A stretch of 64,000 bases of DNA, from NCBI GenBank assembly GCA_947499955.1, contig CANMQI010000024.1:1-64000 (forward strand), read 5' to 3'. Positions 36,910 to 46,639 of this stretch are shown in pieces. A model generated the notes under the pieces. It was not told the origin of the DNA. It saw nothing but the letters and a program-made list of their open reading frames with translations, and did no database searches. Both the position numbers and the translations under genes were made by a program. Within the stretch, counting starts at the first letter, position 1. The number at the start of each line of letters is the position of its first letter. Source of the stretch: an uncultured Granulosicoccus sp. (GTDB lineage Bacteria > Pseudomonadota > Gammaproteobacteria > Granulosicoccales > Granulosicoccaceae).

Positions 36910-37581
36910 CTAGAGATTACGGGTCAGTACATAGACCCGTTCATCCAGCGTTTCAAGCCCCTTGTCAGCCAGATTGCCCAGTCGCTCGGGGCCACCGTAA
37001 TGAGCCAGCTCGACAATATCGAAGTGATCACCCAGCAATTGGCGCACATTCTCTTCCGGTACGGAAAAAGGCGGACCTTGCATGCGACCCTCATCGTAGG
37101 AGATGGCCAGCAACAGACCGCGAGTGCCCGATGACAACATATGGGCCAGATGAGTGGCGTATTGGTCACGCATATCGTGGTGCATGGCAATAAGCGCCGC
37201 GCGGTCATAGACGGCATTGCAGTGAGCCACATGCGCCGGGGTCAATGAGAAGTAGTCGCCTACGAGGATCTCTATACCTTCGGCCTCAGCAGTTCCGGTA
37301 AAAACCAGAAACTCATCCCGCTCTTGCTGCTCGAATGGCAGGGCGTTATCGCTGAAGAAGGACGCCACGGCCTTTTCGCTGAGCTCGATACCCAGCACCG
37401 AATGTCCCTGACGGTGCAACCACAGCATATCCAGTGACTTGCCACACAGCGGTACGAATACGGTCTCGTCGCCGTTCAGGCCCAACTCCGGCCAATGGTG
37501 CTCCAGCCGCTTGTTGGCGCGTTCCTGATGGAATCCGATCTTGTTATCGGCCCATTTCTGGTGCCAGTAATCCGCCTGCAT
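36910..37581 (-). CDS. tpm: Thiopurine S-methyltransferase
   Basis: The 223-residue SAM-dependent methyltransferase has the bacterial TPMT start (YWHQKWADNKIGFHQERANK), SAM motif VFVPLCGKSLDMLWL and VYDRAALIAMHHDMR. Bacterial Tpm enzymes methylate selenium and tellurium species to volatile products and were found through tellurite resistance. Lying 5' of xpaC-telA-SPFH genes on the same strand supports a metalloid or toxic-anion theme. It begins 15 bp after the addA stop. Confidence 0.92.
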   Translation of the reverse strand: MQADYWHQKWADNKIGFHQERANKRLEHHWPELGLNGDETVFVPLCGKSLDMLWLHRQGHSVLGIELSEKAVASFFSDNALPFEQQERDEFLVFTGTAEAEGIEILVGDYFSLTPAHVAHCNAVYDRAALIAMHHDMRDQYATHLAHMLSSGTRGLLLAISYDEGRMQGPPFSVPEENVRQLLGDHFDIVELAHYGGPERLGNLADKGLETLDERVYVLTRNL

Positions 37582-37596
37582 TGTCGCCCCTGTCAG

Positions 37597-40500
37597 TCAA
37601 GACTTCCCATCATCCGAAAGTGGCGGTTGCCACTCCCGCCATGCCTTAAGCAGTGGGAAGTACAAACCCACGCGAATCGGACGTCCATCCATGCGGCTGA
37701 TGATATCAGCATAGCGGTTGAGCTGAGGAGCATAGCGGTTCTGTTCATTGTCAAGAAACGTTTCAAGCTGGCCACCCTGATGGCTCCCGGTCTTGAAGTC
37801 CACAATCCAGCGCGTCCCCTCCCCATCCACAAATGTACGGTCAATCACCACCTGCCGAACCTCCCGATCCCAGACACCCATCTCTCCAGAAGACTGGACA
37901 CCCATATCTTCCACCACGCTCAGAGCCCACTCAGATCGGGCTTCCGGGTGATTTGTCAGCACCCAGCGACCCCGCTCATCATCCAGCGTATTGCGCACGG
38001 CCTGTTGCACCGTATCGATGGCCTCCGGCAGCGATTCTTTCTGGACACCCATATTCTGAAGCTGCGTCCGGGCGATATCCGCCAGCGATGCAAGATTCAC
38101 ATCATCGAAACTATCGGCGCTACCGGCGAGCAGCTGTAACTGTTGATGCACGACAGTACCGATGTCTCGCGCAGTGCGCCCAGCCCAGGAGAATGTGAGC
38201 GAATCTGCTCTGGATTCTTCCTTTTTGGTCCTTTTACTCCAGTCAAAGCAGGCGAAAGTAGGTATTGAAGCCTGCAAAGGCAGTCGTTCCAGCAAGGGGG
38301 CCTTTACTGTCGCAGAGTCGCTCCCCGTGGCGGTACCCGTCTGTCCATGGGTGTCTGCTGATGGGTCACCCGTGGCGGGGCCGGTCTGTTCATGGGTGTC
38401 TGCTGATGGGGTAGCCGTAACTTCATGGGTGTCTGCTGGTTTTTGGGGATCCGGTTTGTGGGTGTCTGATGTTAGAAAGTCGGATTCGAACAGGGGCCAG
38501 AGGGGTTTGAGCAGGGAGGAGTTGATGGGTGTCTGGTAGTCGCCGGTGGTGGAGCGGGAGATGCGGGCGATGAGGTGGAGCTGGTGTTTGGCGCGGGTGC
38601 AGGCAACATAGAGCAGGCGGAGTTTTTCCTGTTCGTCGCAGCGCTCGCGGGCCTTGCGCACCAGGCGATTGATGCGGTCGCGGCGACCGGGCGGCAAGCC
38701 TGATTGCTCCAGCGGGGCCAGCAGCATCTGCGGTCGACCATCCAGCGTGCTTTCAAACCAGTTCAGCAACTGCGAGGTGTCCCCACGCGGCTGACGATCC
38801 AGTGCCGGCAGAATCACGGTATCGAACTCCAGCCCCTTTGCCTTGTGCAGGGTCATCACCTGGATGCGGCACTCCCCCTCATCGGCATTGGCCGCGTACA
38901 GCTTCTGCATGGTCTCGGCCAGAATGCTCTTGTCCCACAAGCGCCCCTCGGCCTCCAGCGCACCCAGACGCGCCAGCGCTCTTTCGGCGGCATCACGATC
39001 CACCGCATCCCGGCACACGGCCGGACCACCAAGCTGCAACCACAACGACTCCACCCAAGGCAGCAGTCGACTACGCGAGGCATGCCTCAAGGCCGGTTCC
39101 ATCAGCGGCATGAATCGTTCGATCCGCTGCCGAGCGTCGTCCGACAATCGGGCCACACGTTCACTGTCACGCAGCAACTCGATCACCGCCATGCGTGAGT
39201 CATCACAATCCATCAACACGTGCAGATCATTGAGTGTCAGCCCCACGAACGGTGAGCGCAGAATCGACAACCAGTGCAGCCGATCATGCGGATAACGCAG
39301 CGCCAGGCACAGCGAGATCAGGTCTCGCACCACACCGCGTTCACCGACCAGATCCATGTCGATGGACTCATAGGGAAGTGACCGGGCACGCAGCGCCTCG
39401 AAGATCTCGCCGGCCTGGGATCGTGTGCGCACCAGAATGGCAACCGTATGTGTCGGATCAATGGCCAGCGCATCGGCCGCCAGTGAGGCGACCTTCACCG
39501 CTTCATCAGCTCGCTCCTGATCGACCAGGCCGTGCAGTTGTACGCCGCCCGCGGTTTGCAGATGCGGTTCTGACCTTGAATAGGTAATGGCCCCACTGTC
39601 CACATCCGCACGCTTGGGGAAGATCGAGGAAAACGTGTCGTTCACCCACGTGATGACATCGGGGGCCGCACGAAAATTGACCTTCAGGATCAGTGACTCC
39701 AGCCTCACCGGACCGACCCCCTTGTCACTGGCTTGACCGAACAGCGCGACATCGCCATCCCTGAAACGGTAGATGGACTGCATCGGATCACCCACGGCGA
39801 AGAAGGTGCGCCCATCACCTTCGTCCCAACCGCTGACCAGTTGCCTGAACAGGCGAAACTGGGTCTGCGAGGTATCCTGAAACTCATCCACCAGAATATG
39901 CTTGAGCGACAGATCCATCGACAGCGCCAGATCCGTCGGCGCCTCTTCGGTACCCAACGCGCGCTGTGCCCGTTCCGACAACTCGGCAAAATCCACCACA
40001 CCGCGTTCGGCAAACACCAACTGCAGCTCCAGCAACAGATCCGGTAACACCCGCAGCAATTGCGACAACAGATCCCATTGTTCATCGGCGTAGCGCGGAT
40101 ACGGCAGACTGCACACTTCAATCAGCGCTTCGATGAACTCCGGACACAGCGCCACCCCCTCGAGCAAGTCCAGCATCTGCTGCTTGTGAGACTCCAGTGC
40201 GGCGGCTTCCACGCCGCGCTTCTTCGCATCGGATTTCGCCGGAAACCCCTCCGCCCTGGTCACGCGCTTGCGCAGACTCCCGCTCTTGGTCAGCAAGGCG
40301 GCTCCGATACAGCACCAGCGGTTGAGATCCTCGACCGAAGCTCCGGGAAGCTCCTCCATGTCCAGCCACCCCTGCATGTCCCAGGGCAGTTCATCCAGAT
40401 CCCCTTCTGCATCCTCCAGCATGAAGCTGCAAGCCAGCCGCAGACGTTCGGTCAGCGGCTCTTCCAGACCATCCGGGGTCAGCACACACAGGTTCTCCAG

Positions 40501-41169
40501 ACGTGATTCGATCAACTGCCCCAGCATGCCCTCCAGATGCTCGCGCAAGGCATCGTGATCAACGTCATCGACATCATAGACATAGCGCTTCCACTGATCA
40601 CGGTTCGCCAGCAGCCCGGCCAGCAGCGAACGCACTTGCTCCAGGCGATTGCCCACCTGCAACATCACTCGGTCCAGCGAATCGATGTTGGATTCGATGA
40701 AACGTGCCGCCACTTCCCGGTACAGGGCGCTGGCATCCTCGACGATACCGGTAGGCGCCCCCAGAGCCGAGGTGACCGGCAAACGATGCGCCAGTTGCGT
40801 TGCCAGTGAATCGATGGTTCGAAGGTTCAGACGCTGCGGGTTGCGTATCAGTTGCCATTGTCGCTCGGCATCGCGTTGCAATACCTCGCGCGCCAGATCC
40901 ATGCCTTCCCGTTCATAGTCATTGGCAGCCGCCCTGCCACTGGCCGCCCTGATGAGCGTCTCCACCACACGCTGACGCATCTCGCTGGCCGCCTTGCGAG
41001 TGAAGGTGATGGCCATGATCTCCTCTGGCTCATCCACGCTTTTCAGCAGCGTCAGTACCCGACGAGTCAGCAGTTCCGTCTTGCCGGAGCCTGCCGGTGC
41101 CTGCACGATGAAGGATTGCTCCGGGTCCAGCGCGCGCTGGCGAACATCCGCATCAATCGGCTGCTTCAT
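37597..41169 (-). CDS. addA: AddA-like UvrD-family helicase/nuclease
   Basis: The 1190-residue protein shows Walker A APAGSGKT (24-31), motif Ia TFTRKAASEMRQR, DExx box LVDEFQDTSQTQFRLF, GDPMQSIYRFRDGD, motif VI LYVACTRAKHQL and a C-terminal PD-(D/E)XK nuclease (VIDRTFVDGEGTRWIVDFKTG in part, then QLNRYA). With AddB it resects double-strand breaks for RecA loading. The linker between helicase and nuclease (about residues 880-960) and the nuclease entry carry eight TGGGTGTC-class motifs, including repeated Asp-Thr-His peptides and a duplicated block of about 15 residues. It overlaps addB by 4 bp. Confidence 0.93.
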   Translation of the reverse strand: MKQPIDADVRQRALDPEQSFIVQAPAGSGKTELLTRRVLTLLKSVDEPEEIMAITFTRKAASEMRQRVVETLIRAASGRAAANDYEREGMDLAREVLQRDAERQWQLIRNPQRLNLRTIDSLATQLAHRLPVTSALGAPTGIVEDASALYREVAARFIESNIDSLDRVMLQVGNRLEQVRSLLAGLLANRDQWKRYVYDVDDVDHDALREHLEGMLGQLIESRLENLCVLTPDGLEEPLTERLRLACSFMLEDAEGDLDELPWDMQGWLDMEELPGASVEDLNRWCCIGAALLTKSGSLRKRVTRAEGFPAKSDAKKRGVEAAALESHKQQMLDLLEGVALCPEFIEALIEVCSLPYPRYADEQWDLLSQLLRVLPDLLLELQLVFAERGVVDFAELSERAQRALGTEEAPTDLALSMDLSLKHILVDEFQDTSQTQFRLFRQLVSGWDEGDGRTFFAVGDPMQSIYRFRDGDVALFGQASDKGVGPVRLESLILKVNFRAAPDVITWVNDTFSSIFPKRADVDSGAITYSRSEPHLQTAGGVQLHGLVDQERADEAVKVASLAADALAIDPTHTVAILVRTRSQAGEIFEALRARSLPYESIDMDLVGERGVVRDLISLCLALRYPHDRLHWLSILRSPFVGLTLNDLHVLMDCDDSRMAVIELLRDSERVARLSDDARQRIERFMPLMEPALRHASRSRLLPWVESLWLQLGGPAVCRDAVDRDAAERALARLGALEAEGRLWDKSILAETMQKLYAANADEGECRIQVMTLHKAKGLEFDTVILPALDRQPRGDTSQLLNWFESTLDGRPQMLLAPLEQSGLPPGRRDRINRLVRKARERCDEQEKLRLLYVACTRAKHQLHLIARISRSTTGDYQTPINSSLLKPLWPLFESDFLTSDTHKPDPQKPADTHEVTATPSADTHEQTGPATGDPSADTHGQTGTATGSDSATVKAPLLERLPLQASIPTFACFDWSKRTKKEESRADSLTFSWAGRTARDIGTVVHQQLQLLAGSADSFDDVNLASLADIARTQLQNMGVQKESLPEAIDTVQQAVRNTLDDERGRWVLTNHPEARSEWALSVVEDMGVQSSGEMGVWDREVRQVVIDRTFVDGEGTRWIVDFKTGSHQGGQLETFLDNEQNRYAPQLNRYADIISRMDGRPIRVGLYFPLLKAWREWQPPLSDDGKS
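37873..38533. repeat. Cluster of eight TGGGTGTC motifs inside addA
   Basis: Plus-strand GACACCCA lies at 37873, 37897 and 38044; plus-strand TGGGTGTC lies at 38348, 38393, 38426, 38459 and 38526. In the addA frame the first three read Met-Gly-Val, the next four Asp-Thr-His, and the last Gln-Thr-Pro. The same DNA word is therefore used in both orientations and in different codon phases. Intervals of 45, 33 and 33 bp in the middle suggest some local duplication. Confidence 0.92.
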
Positions 41170-43847
41170 GAGAAAGCCTCCATACTGTCATCCGTCTCGG
41201 CCTCGGTCACCAGAGCCTCCTCGTCGATCCGGCACAGGGATTTCAATTCACAGTGCTGGCAGGCTGTCTTCATCGGCGTCACGGCTGCCAGCCCCTGCCG
41301 CACTTCGCCAGCCACAGCATCGAGTGCTTCACGCCAGTGTCCACGCCAGTCGTTCCAGTCCTCCAGAGGCCTGTCGGTTGCCTGCCCGGCACGGGATCGC
41401 GTGACACGGGTCTTGACCTTCGGCAACAGCGAATCGTCACTGGCCACGCCCTTGAAAGTGCACTGATGTCGCGCCACCTGGGCAAAGCTTGCCCCTTCGA
41501 TCTCTTCATTGGTCAGTACATACAAGGGCAGTTGCGGGTTGACGATACGCTGATCCGCCCAGGTATTGATCCTGCTGGAGATGCCAGTCTTGTAATCGAT
41601 GACCACCAGAGAGTCACCGATCCGGTCGATGCGATCCAGCATGACGTTCATGACGATACCACCGTGCTCGATGCTCTGACGTTGCTCCAGTGATACCACC
41701 TCGAACGCCTGACGCGGTATCTCGCATTGCACCAGCCATTCATCCAGCAGCCCCTTCAGACGAATGGTTTCCAGCACCCGCAGTGAGGATGGCACCTCAT
41801 ACTCCACGACAACCGCCTCGATCACGCGCTCCAGCTCCTGCAGTCGCTGTGCATCATCCATGGCGACCAGCGCCGCATGACTGCCAACCGACTTCCAGAA
41901 CTGCTCCAGCGCACTGTGCAGCAGCGTGCCGTGCTGACGCGGATCCAGCCCCAGCCCGGCTTCCTCCAGCGGCCGAATGGCCAGACGGTGCAAGGCAAAG
42001 GCACGAAACGGACACAAGGCCTGATCCTCGAACAGACGCGCCCCACCACGCACTTCACTGCCTTCAGGCAAGGCCGGTCCATGATCATCCACCACCGCCT
42101 CCAGCTGCAACGACTCCTGCAGGACTGTCGCAGGGTCGATCAACGCTGGCAGCTCATCCAGACGCTGCAGTCGTGCAGCGGCCAGCGCCAGACTGGCCTC
42201 GGCCGGATCGAACGCGGGAACCGAGGCCACATCCAGCGACTTGCCATCACGCGCCTTGGCATGACTGGCAATCAGCAACGGCGCCTGTGACCCCCACATG
42301 CGGAATTCACGCTCTGCCAGTGCCAGTCGCGCCGCGGCAGAGGCCACGGGCACGCCTTGCGCCTTCTGCGCGTTGATGGAGACGAAGGGACTGGGAGAAC
42401 CGGTCGGTGGCCATTGCTCGGTATCCAGACCCGCAACCCACAGGCAGTCGACGTCGATGCCATGACTCTCCAGCCGGCCCATGATCTGGATCGGCGTACT
42501 GGGCGTCTCGAGCTGGAAGATGCGATCGCGCGCCAGTCGCTGGATCAGACGCAGGGCCTCGCTCACGTTGACAATTTCCCCATCGTCCAGTATCTGCATG
42601 TCGTCCAGACACTCCATCCAGGCAGAGACCGCCTGGTATTCTTCCGTGCCTATCGACTTGCCGGGCCAACCAAGCAGACTCAGACTGTCGCTGAACCGAG
42701 TCGCCCATTCGGTCAGCGTGACACTGCTGAAGCGCTTGCGTTGCAGCAGCTGCTCGATGGGTCGCTTCAGACGGCTGCCGGCATACAGCCTTTCCTGGAA
42801 TTGTTCCAGCGTCAGCGAGCGGACCCGATCATCACGCAGGCGACGATCCAGCTGCTCCCGACGTCGGGCCTCCTCAGCCGAGGCTTCCAGATACGGGCTC
42901 AGCAACACGGCCGACAGCTCGCTACCCTGAATGGACCCCAGGCTCAGTCTGATCAGCGACAATGCTGCACCCACCACAGCGGTATCTCGCAGCGGTGTTC
43001 CCAACGACAGATCATAGGGCCGACCCTTCTGGCGAATCTCTTCGGGCGACAGGCCCGGGAAGAACACCCGATCGAAGGCGCGCATGACCGAGGCACGTCT
43101 TTGCTGCAAGTCCGACACCACCAGTCCCAGCGATTGTCCGACATCATGCTCGAGCTCGGCCCGCATGTGACTGGCGATGGACAACATCTCCTGCTCATCA
43201 TCGGCATATTGCTGACTCAGCACCTGTGCGCGGGGCTGACGCTGAGCCAGTTCCACATTCACACCGGCCTCGGCCAGCACCCGGGTAAACTGCAACAACT
43301 GCGGCGGCAACTCGAGAAAACCTTCGAAGATCACGGCTTCGGGCAACAGGGCGGCAGCTTCAGGCTGTATCAGCACCTCGCACAGGTGATCGGCGAGCGA
43401 GGCTTCGTCGATACGGCATTCTGCCTCCAGCGCCTCGGTATAGCTGTTGCACCATCGCTGCCAGGTGTATTGATCATGTGACAGATAGTCATCTTCCGGA
43501 TTGTGACATTGCCACGCGCAGGACATCTCCCACGCCGATCGTGCAGACAGGGTCGCCGCATCCTTGTCCAGCAGTTCCAGATGCGCATCGTTTTCGATAC
43601 ATTGCCGCCACAACTTCTGTTGCAGCAGATCCGGCAGCAGAGTCCGCCGGCTCAGACCGGCCGCAAGCGCGCCATCATGCAATGAGCGTAGCCAGGCCCG
43701 AAAAGGCAGGATGGACGGCGTCTCCCACCATTGATGCCCCTGTTGCAATTGCCAGCGGCTGTAGCGGGACAGGTGATGGCGTGCAAGGCGCTGATTGACG
43801 GTAATCAGGAGTGCGCCTGCAGCGACCTGTTCACTATGATCATTCAC
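41166..43847 (-). CDS. addB: AddB-like PD-(D/E)XK nuclease partner
   Basis: The start is taken as GTG at 43847 (VNDHSEQVAAGALLITVNQR), because the longer frame to 44207 runs across the divergent galE gene. The protein has 893 residues. The N-terminal two thirds are an inactivated helicase-like region (LITVNQRLARHHLSRY start). The C-terminal nuclease has VVIDYKTG and QLPLYV. Cys in LCPFRAFA plus the C-terminal CQHCELKSLC are placed like the iron-sulfur staple of AddB. Similar to the 'probable DNA repair protein' group found next to AddA-like helicases in Gammaproteobacteria. It is probably the first gene of the long minus-strand run. Confidence 0.9.
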   Translation of the reverse strand: MNDHSEQVAAGALLITVNQRLARHHLSRYSRWQLQQGHQWWETPSILPFRAWLRSLHDGALAAGLSRRTLLPDLLQQKLWRQCIENDAHLELLDKDAATLSARSAWEMSCAWQCHNPEDDYLSHDQYTWQRWCNSYTEALEAECRIDEASLADHLCEVLIQPEAAALLPEAVIFEGFLELPPQLLQFTRVLAEAGVNVELAQRQPRAQVLSQQYADDEQEMLSIASHMRAELEHDVGQSLGLVVSDLQQRRASVMRAFDRVFFPGLSPEEIRQKGRPYDLSLGTPLRDTAVVGAALSLIRLSLGSIQGSELSAVLLSPYLEASAEEARRREQLDRRLRDDRVRSLTLEQFQERLYAGSRLKRPIEQLLQRKRFSSVTLTEWATRFSDSLSLLGWPGKSIGTEEYQAVSAWMECLDDMQILDDGEIVNVSEALRLIQRLARDRIFQLETPSTPIQIMGRLESHGIDVDCLWVAGLDTEQWPPTGSPSPFVSINAQKAQGVPVASAAARLALAEREFRMWGSQAPLLIASHAKARDGKSLDVASVPAFDPAEASLALAAARLQRLDELPALIDPATVLQESLQLEAVVDDHGPALPEGSEVRGGARLFEDQALCPFRAFALHRLAIRPLEEAGLGLDPRQHGTLLHSALEQFWKSVGSHAALVAMDDAQRLQELERVIEAVVVEYEVPSSLRVLETIRLKGLLDEWLVQCEIPRQAFEVVSLEQRQSIEHGGIVMNVMLDRIDRIGDSLVVIDYKTGISSRINTWADQRIVNPQLPLYVLTNEEIEGASFAQVARHQCTFKGVASDDSLLPKVKTRVTRSRAGQATDRPLEDWNDWRGHWREALDAVAGEVRQGLAAVTPMKTACQHCELKSLCRIDEEALVTEAETDDSMEAFS

Positions 43848-43973
43848 GATACTGTCAAACCCTGATAGTTCGGAGCACGGCGATGATGGCACAGCTCCGG
43901 CTGAATTAATCGGCGTCGGCAGATACAATGCAGGCCAACCTTTTCTGCAACCCCAAGGCGGCAAGCTTCCTTC

Positions 43974-44990
43974 ATGAACAACAAGCCCATACTCGTGACC
44001 GGCGGTGCCGGCTATATCGGCAGCCATGTCGTCAAATTGCTGGGAGAGCGCGGCGAAACCGTTATCGTGCTTGACGACCTGTCTACCGGCAACGCCGATG
44101 CTGTCCTGCACGGCGAACTGGTCATCGGCAAGACCGGCGACATGGAACTGGTCAGCAAGCTCATTGCCGACAAGGGCATCGACACCGTGATGCATTTTGC
44201 CGCACACACCATTGTGCCTGAAAGCGTCGAGAATCCGCTCAAGTACTACGCAAACAATACCTGCAGCACGCGCAACCTGCTGCAGGCCTGCCAGGAAAAC
44301 AAGGTTGGCAATTTCATCTTCTCATCGACCGCCGCCACCTACGGTGTGCCCGATCCCAGCATCGGCGCCTGCAACGAAGAACTGCCAACCGCCCCCATCA
44401 ACGCCTATGGCACCTCCAAACTGATGTCCGAGGCCATGCTGCGTGACCTCAGTGCGGCCTGTGATCTCAAGCATGTCGTGCTGCGTTACTTCAATGTGGC
44501 AGGCTCCGATCCGGATGGGCGCATTGGTCAATCCACACCGAATGCCACGCTGCTGATCAAGGTCGCCGCAGAAGTCGCCCTGGGCAAACGTGAACAACTG
44601 TATGTTTACGGCACGGACTATCCGACAGAAGACGGTACCGGAGTCAGGGACTATATACACGTGTCCGATCTGGCAGCCGCGCACCTCTCCGCACTGGATT
44701 ATCTGCGCAATGGCGGTGATTCCACGCTACTCAACTGCGGTTATGGTCATGGCTTCAGTGTCCGCCAGGTCATTGATGCCGTGGAACGTGTTCACGGCTC
44801 TCCCATCAAGGTGATCGAACAGCCGCGCCGTGCAGGTGATCCTCCCGCCTTGATTGCAGCGGTCGACAAGATCCATCAGACCCTGGACTGGAAGCCGCAG
44901 TTCGATGACCTCGACACGATCGTCAAGACCTCACTGGAGTGGGAGAAGAAACTGATGGCACGCCGCCACAACAGTGACAGCGCCAGCTGA
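43974..44990 (+). CDS. galE: UDP-glucose 4-epimerase
   Basis: The 338-residue extended short-chain dehydrogenase has NAD-binding GGAGYIGSH (residues 10-18), the catalytic Ser/Thr in SSTAATYG, the YGTSK Tyr-x3-Lys pair and the RYFNVAG motif. It interconverts UDP-glucose and UDP-galactose (or the N-acetyl forms), supplying surface polysaccharide. It stands alone, divergent from addB with a spacer of about 126 bp that must hold both promoters. Confidence 0.95.
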   Translation: MNNKPILVTGGAGYIGSHVVKLLGERGETVIVLDDLSTGNADAVLHGELVIGKTGDMELVSKLIADKGIDTVMHFAAHTIVPESVENPLKYYANNTCSTRNLLQACQENKVGNFIFSSTAATYGVPDPSIGACNEELPTAPINAYGTSKLMSEAMLRDLSAACDLKHVVLRYFNVAGSDPDGRIGQSTPNATLLIKVAAEVALGKREQLYVYGTDYPTEDGTGVRDYIHVSDLAAAHLSALDYLRNGGDSTLLNCGYGHGFSVRQVIDAVERVHGSPIKVIEQPRRAGDPPALIAAVDKIHQTLDWKPQFDDLDTIVKTSLEWEKKLMARRHNSDSAS

Positions 44991-45014
44991 ACATCGCCTC
45001 GCGAATTCAGCTTG

Positions 45015-46553
45015 TCAAAGGACCAGATCGCACTGCGCCGCATTGGCGAGTGCGTTCCCGGCTCTGAGCAGCTCGGACACATGTCGATAGAAGTGCAGGT
45101 GAATCTTCGACGGCAGCTTGCTCAGCGACCCGGCTGACAATTCCAGTGCCTTGACGTCTGTCAGGGCAATGACATCGTGTGATGATGGCGCTCCACTGAT
45201 GAAACTGCCCTCCCCCAGACTCTCGCCTTCCGAGAGCAGGCGCAGATAGCGATTCTGAGCGCGCACACAGGCAACCCCGTCGGTGATGACCAGCAGGCGA
45301 CGCAACGTCGTCCCACGCGCTGTCAGCGTGTCCTGAGGGCTGAAGCGGCGTACTTGCACCCGATCCAGCAGCTGGCTGATCTCCGCTTCGGAAAACGAGC
45401 GGAAGAACGACTGTTGCCGAAGACGACGTATGAGCTTCTGGCGAGCCAGAGGACGGCGACTGTGCAAACCGAATTTTTCAATGAAGGGACGAAGCGCACG
45501 CGCCATGTCCTGACCGGACTGGTAGCGGGCTTCAGGCTTCTTTTCCAGGGCTTTCGCCAGTACATTGGACAATTCCTGGGGCAGATCCGGCCGTATCTGA
45601 CGCAGGCGTGGCGCGGGCCGATGCACCACGGTACGAAACAGATCCTTGACTTTCTTTGCCTTGAACAACTGGCGCCCGGTGAGCAACTCGAACAACACGG
45701 TCGCCAGTGAATAGAAGTCACTGGGCGGACCCAGCTCGCGTCCCAGAATCTGCTCCGGCGACATGTAGTTGGGGGTTCCCAGCGTGGGCCCCTTGCGCTT
45801 GAGCTCGCCTTCGTCACGCAGACCGACCGCGATACCGAAATCCAGCAGCTTCACCACACCATTGTCAGCCAGCATGATGTTCGCCGGCTTGATGTCCCGG
45901 TGAAGAATGCCCTGCTGATGAGAATAATCCAGCGCCATGCAGCATTCGGCAATCACGCGCAAGGCTTCGTGGACCGGCAGCAAGGTCTTGCCCTTGCCGT
46001 ATTCCTTGAGTGATTTACCCTCAATCACCTCCATGACGAGATAGTTGAGATCTTCAAACTGACCCGCATCGTGCACGGTGACGATATTCTGATGCGTCAA
46101 ACGTCCGGCGGCGATGATTTCTGTCTGATAGGCGCGCTGCGCACCGGGAACCTTGCCCGTCGACACATGCGCCTCACCCATGGGCGAGAGCTTGATTGCC
46201 ACTTCGCGTCCCAGAAGGTTATCCAGTGCCTGATGCACCACACCGCAGGTACCGGAACCGATACGTCGTCCAATGGTGTAACGATCGATTTCACCGGGCA
46301 CCACGATATCCAGTGGCTTGATCGACACCGGCGCCATTTTATCGTCACCACCGCCTTTCACGGCAGGTACACCCTTGTCATTCCCGGGGGAAGGCGCCAT
46401 CTCGCCGCTGGAGTCGGATGCTTGCCTGGAAGCTGCAGGCTTCACCCTGTCAGCATCCACAGCGCTTTGCTGCAATCGAGGTTCATTGCAGGCAAAAGCG
46501 CGCCGGGCAAGACGTGAAGACGCAGAAGAGCGTTGTCGAACAGGCGCGGACAC
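45015..46553 (-). CDS. Serine/threonine protein kinase with cNMP-binding-like domain
   Basis: The protein has up to 512 residues. A low-complexity N-terminus (1-85) precedes a complete Hanks-type kinase: glycine loop IGSGTCG (98-104), Lys121, HRD 218-220, DFG from Asp238, SPE. A C-terminal domain (about 385-495) looks like a cyclic-nucleotide-binding beta barrel (TARGTTLRRLLVITDGVACV, LGEGSFISGAPSSHDVIAL). The Arg normally contacting the cyclic phosphate is not evident after GAPSSHD, so it may bind something else or nothing. The kinase is probably active and cytosolic. The start (GTG 46553) is uncertain; ATGs at about residues 52 and 73 also precede the domain. Confidence 0.88.
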   Translation of the reverse strand: MSAPVRQRSSASSRLARRAFACNEPRLQQSAVDADRVKPAASRQASDSSGEMAPSPGNDKGVPAVKGGGDDKMAPVSIKPLDIVVPGEIDRYTIGRRIGSGTCGVVHQALDNLLGREVAIKLSPMGEAHVSTGKVPGAQRAYQTEIIAAGRLTHQNIVTVHDAGQFEDLNYLVMEVIEGKSLKEYGKGKTLLPVHEALRVIAECCMALDYSHQQGILHRDIKPANIMLADNGVVKLLDFGIAVGLRDEGELKRKGPTLGTPNYMSPEQILGRELGPPSDFYSLATVLFELLTGRQLFKAKKVKDLFRTVVHRPAPRLRQIRPDLPQELSNVLAKALEKKPEARYQSGQDMARALRPFIEKFGLHSRRPLARQKLIRRLRQQSFFRSFSEAEISQLLDRVQVRRFSPQDTLTARGTTLRRLLVITDGVACVRAQNRYLRLLSEGESLGEGSFISGAPSSHDVIALTDVKALELSAGSLSKLPSKIHLHFYRHVSELLRAGNALANAAQCDLVL

Positions 46554-46639
46554 GAGTAACGTTGAAAACCTTTGGCACGACGAACGAATCGCGGATCATA
46601 TCATTCTCGCAACAGTATCGAGCAAGCCTCTCATGTCAC

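Noticed and set aside
43848-44207. N-terminal extension of addB to an upstream ATG
   Set aside because: It would run antisense through the galE start and its promoter region, and the translated sequence looks unlike the nuclease family.
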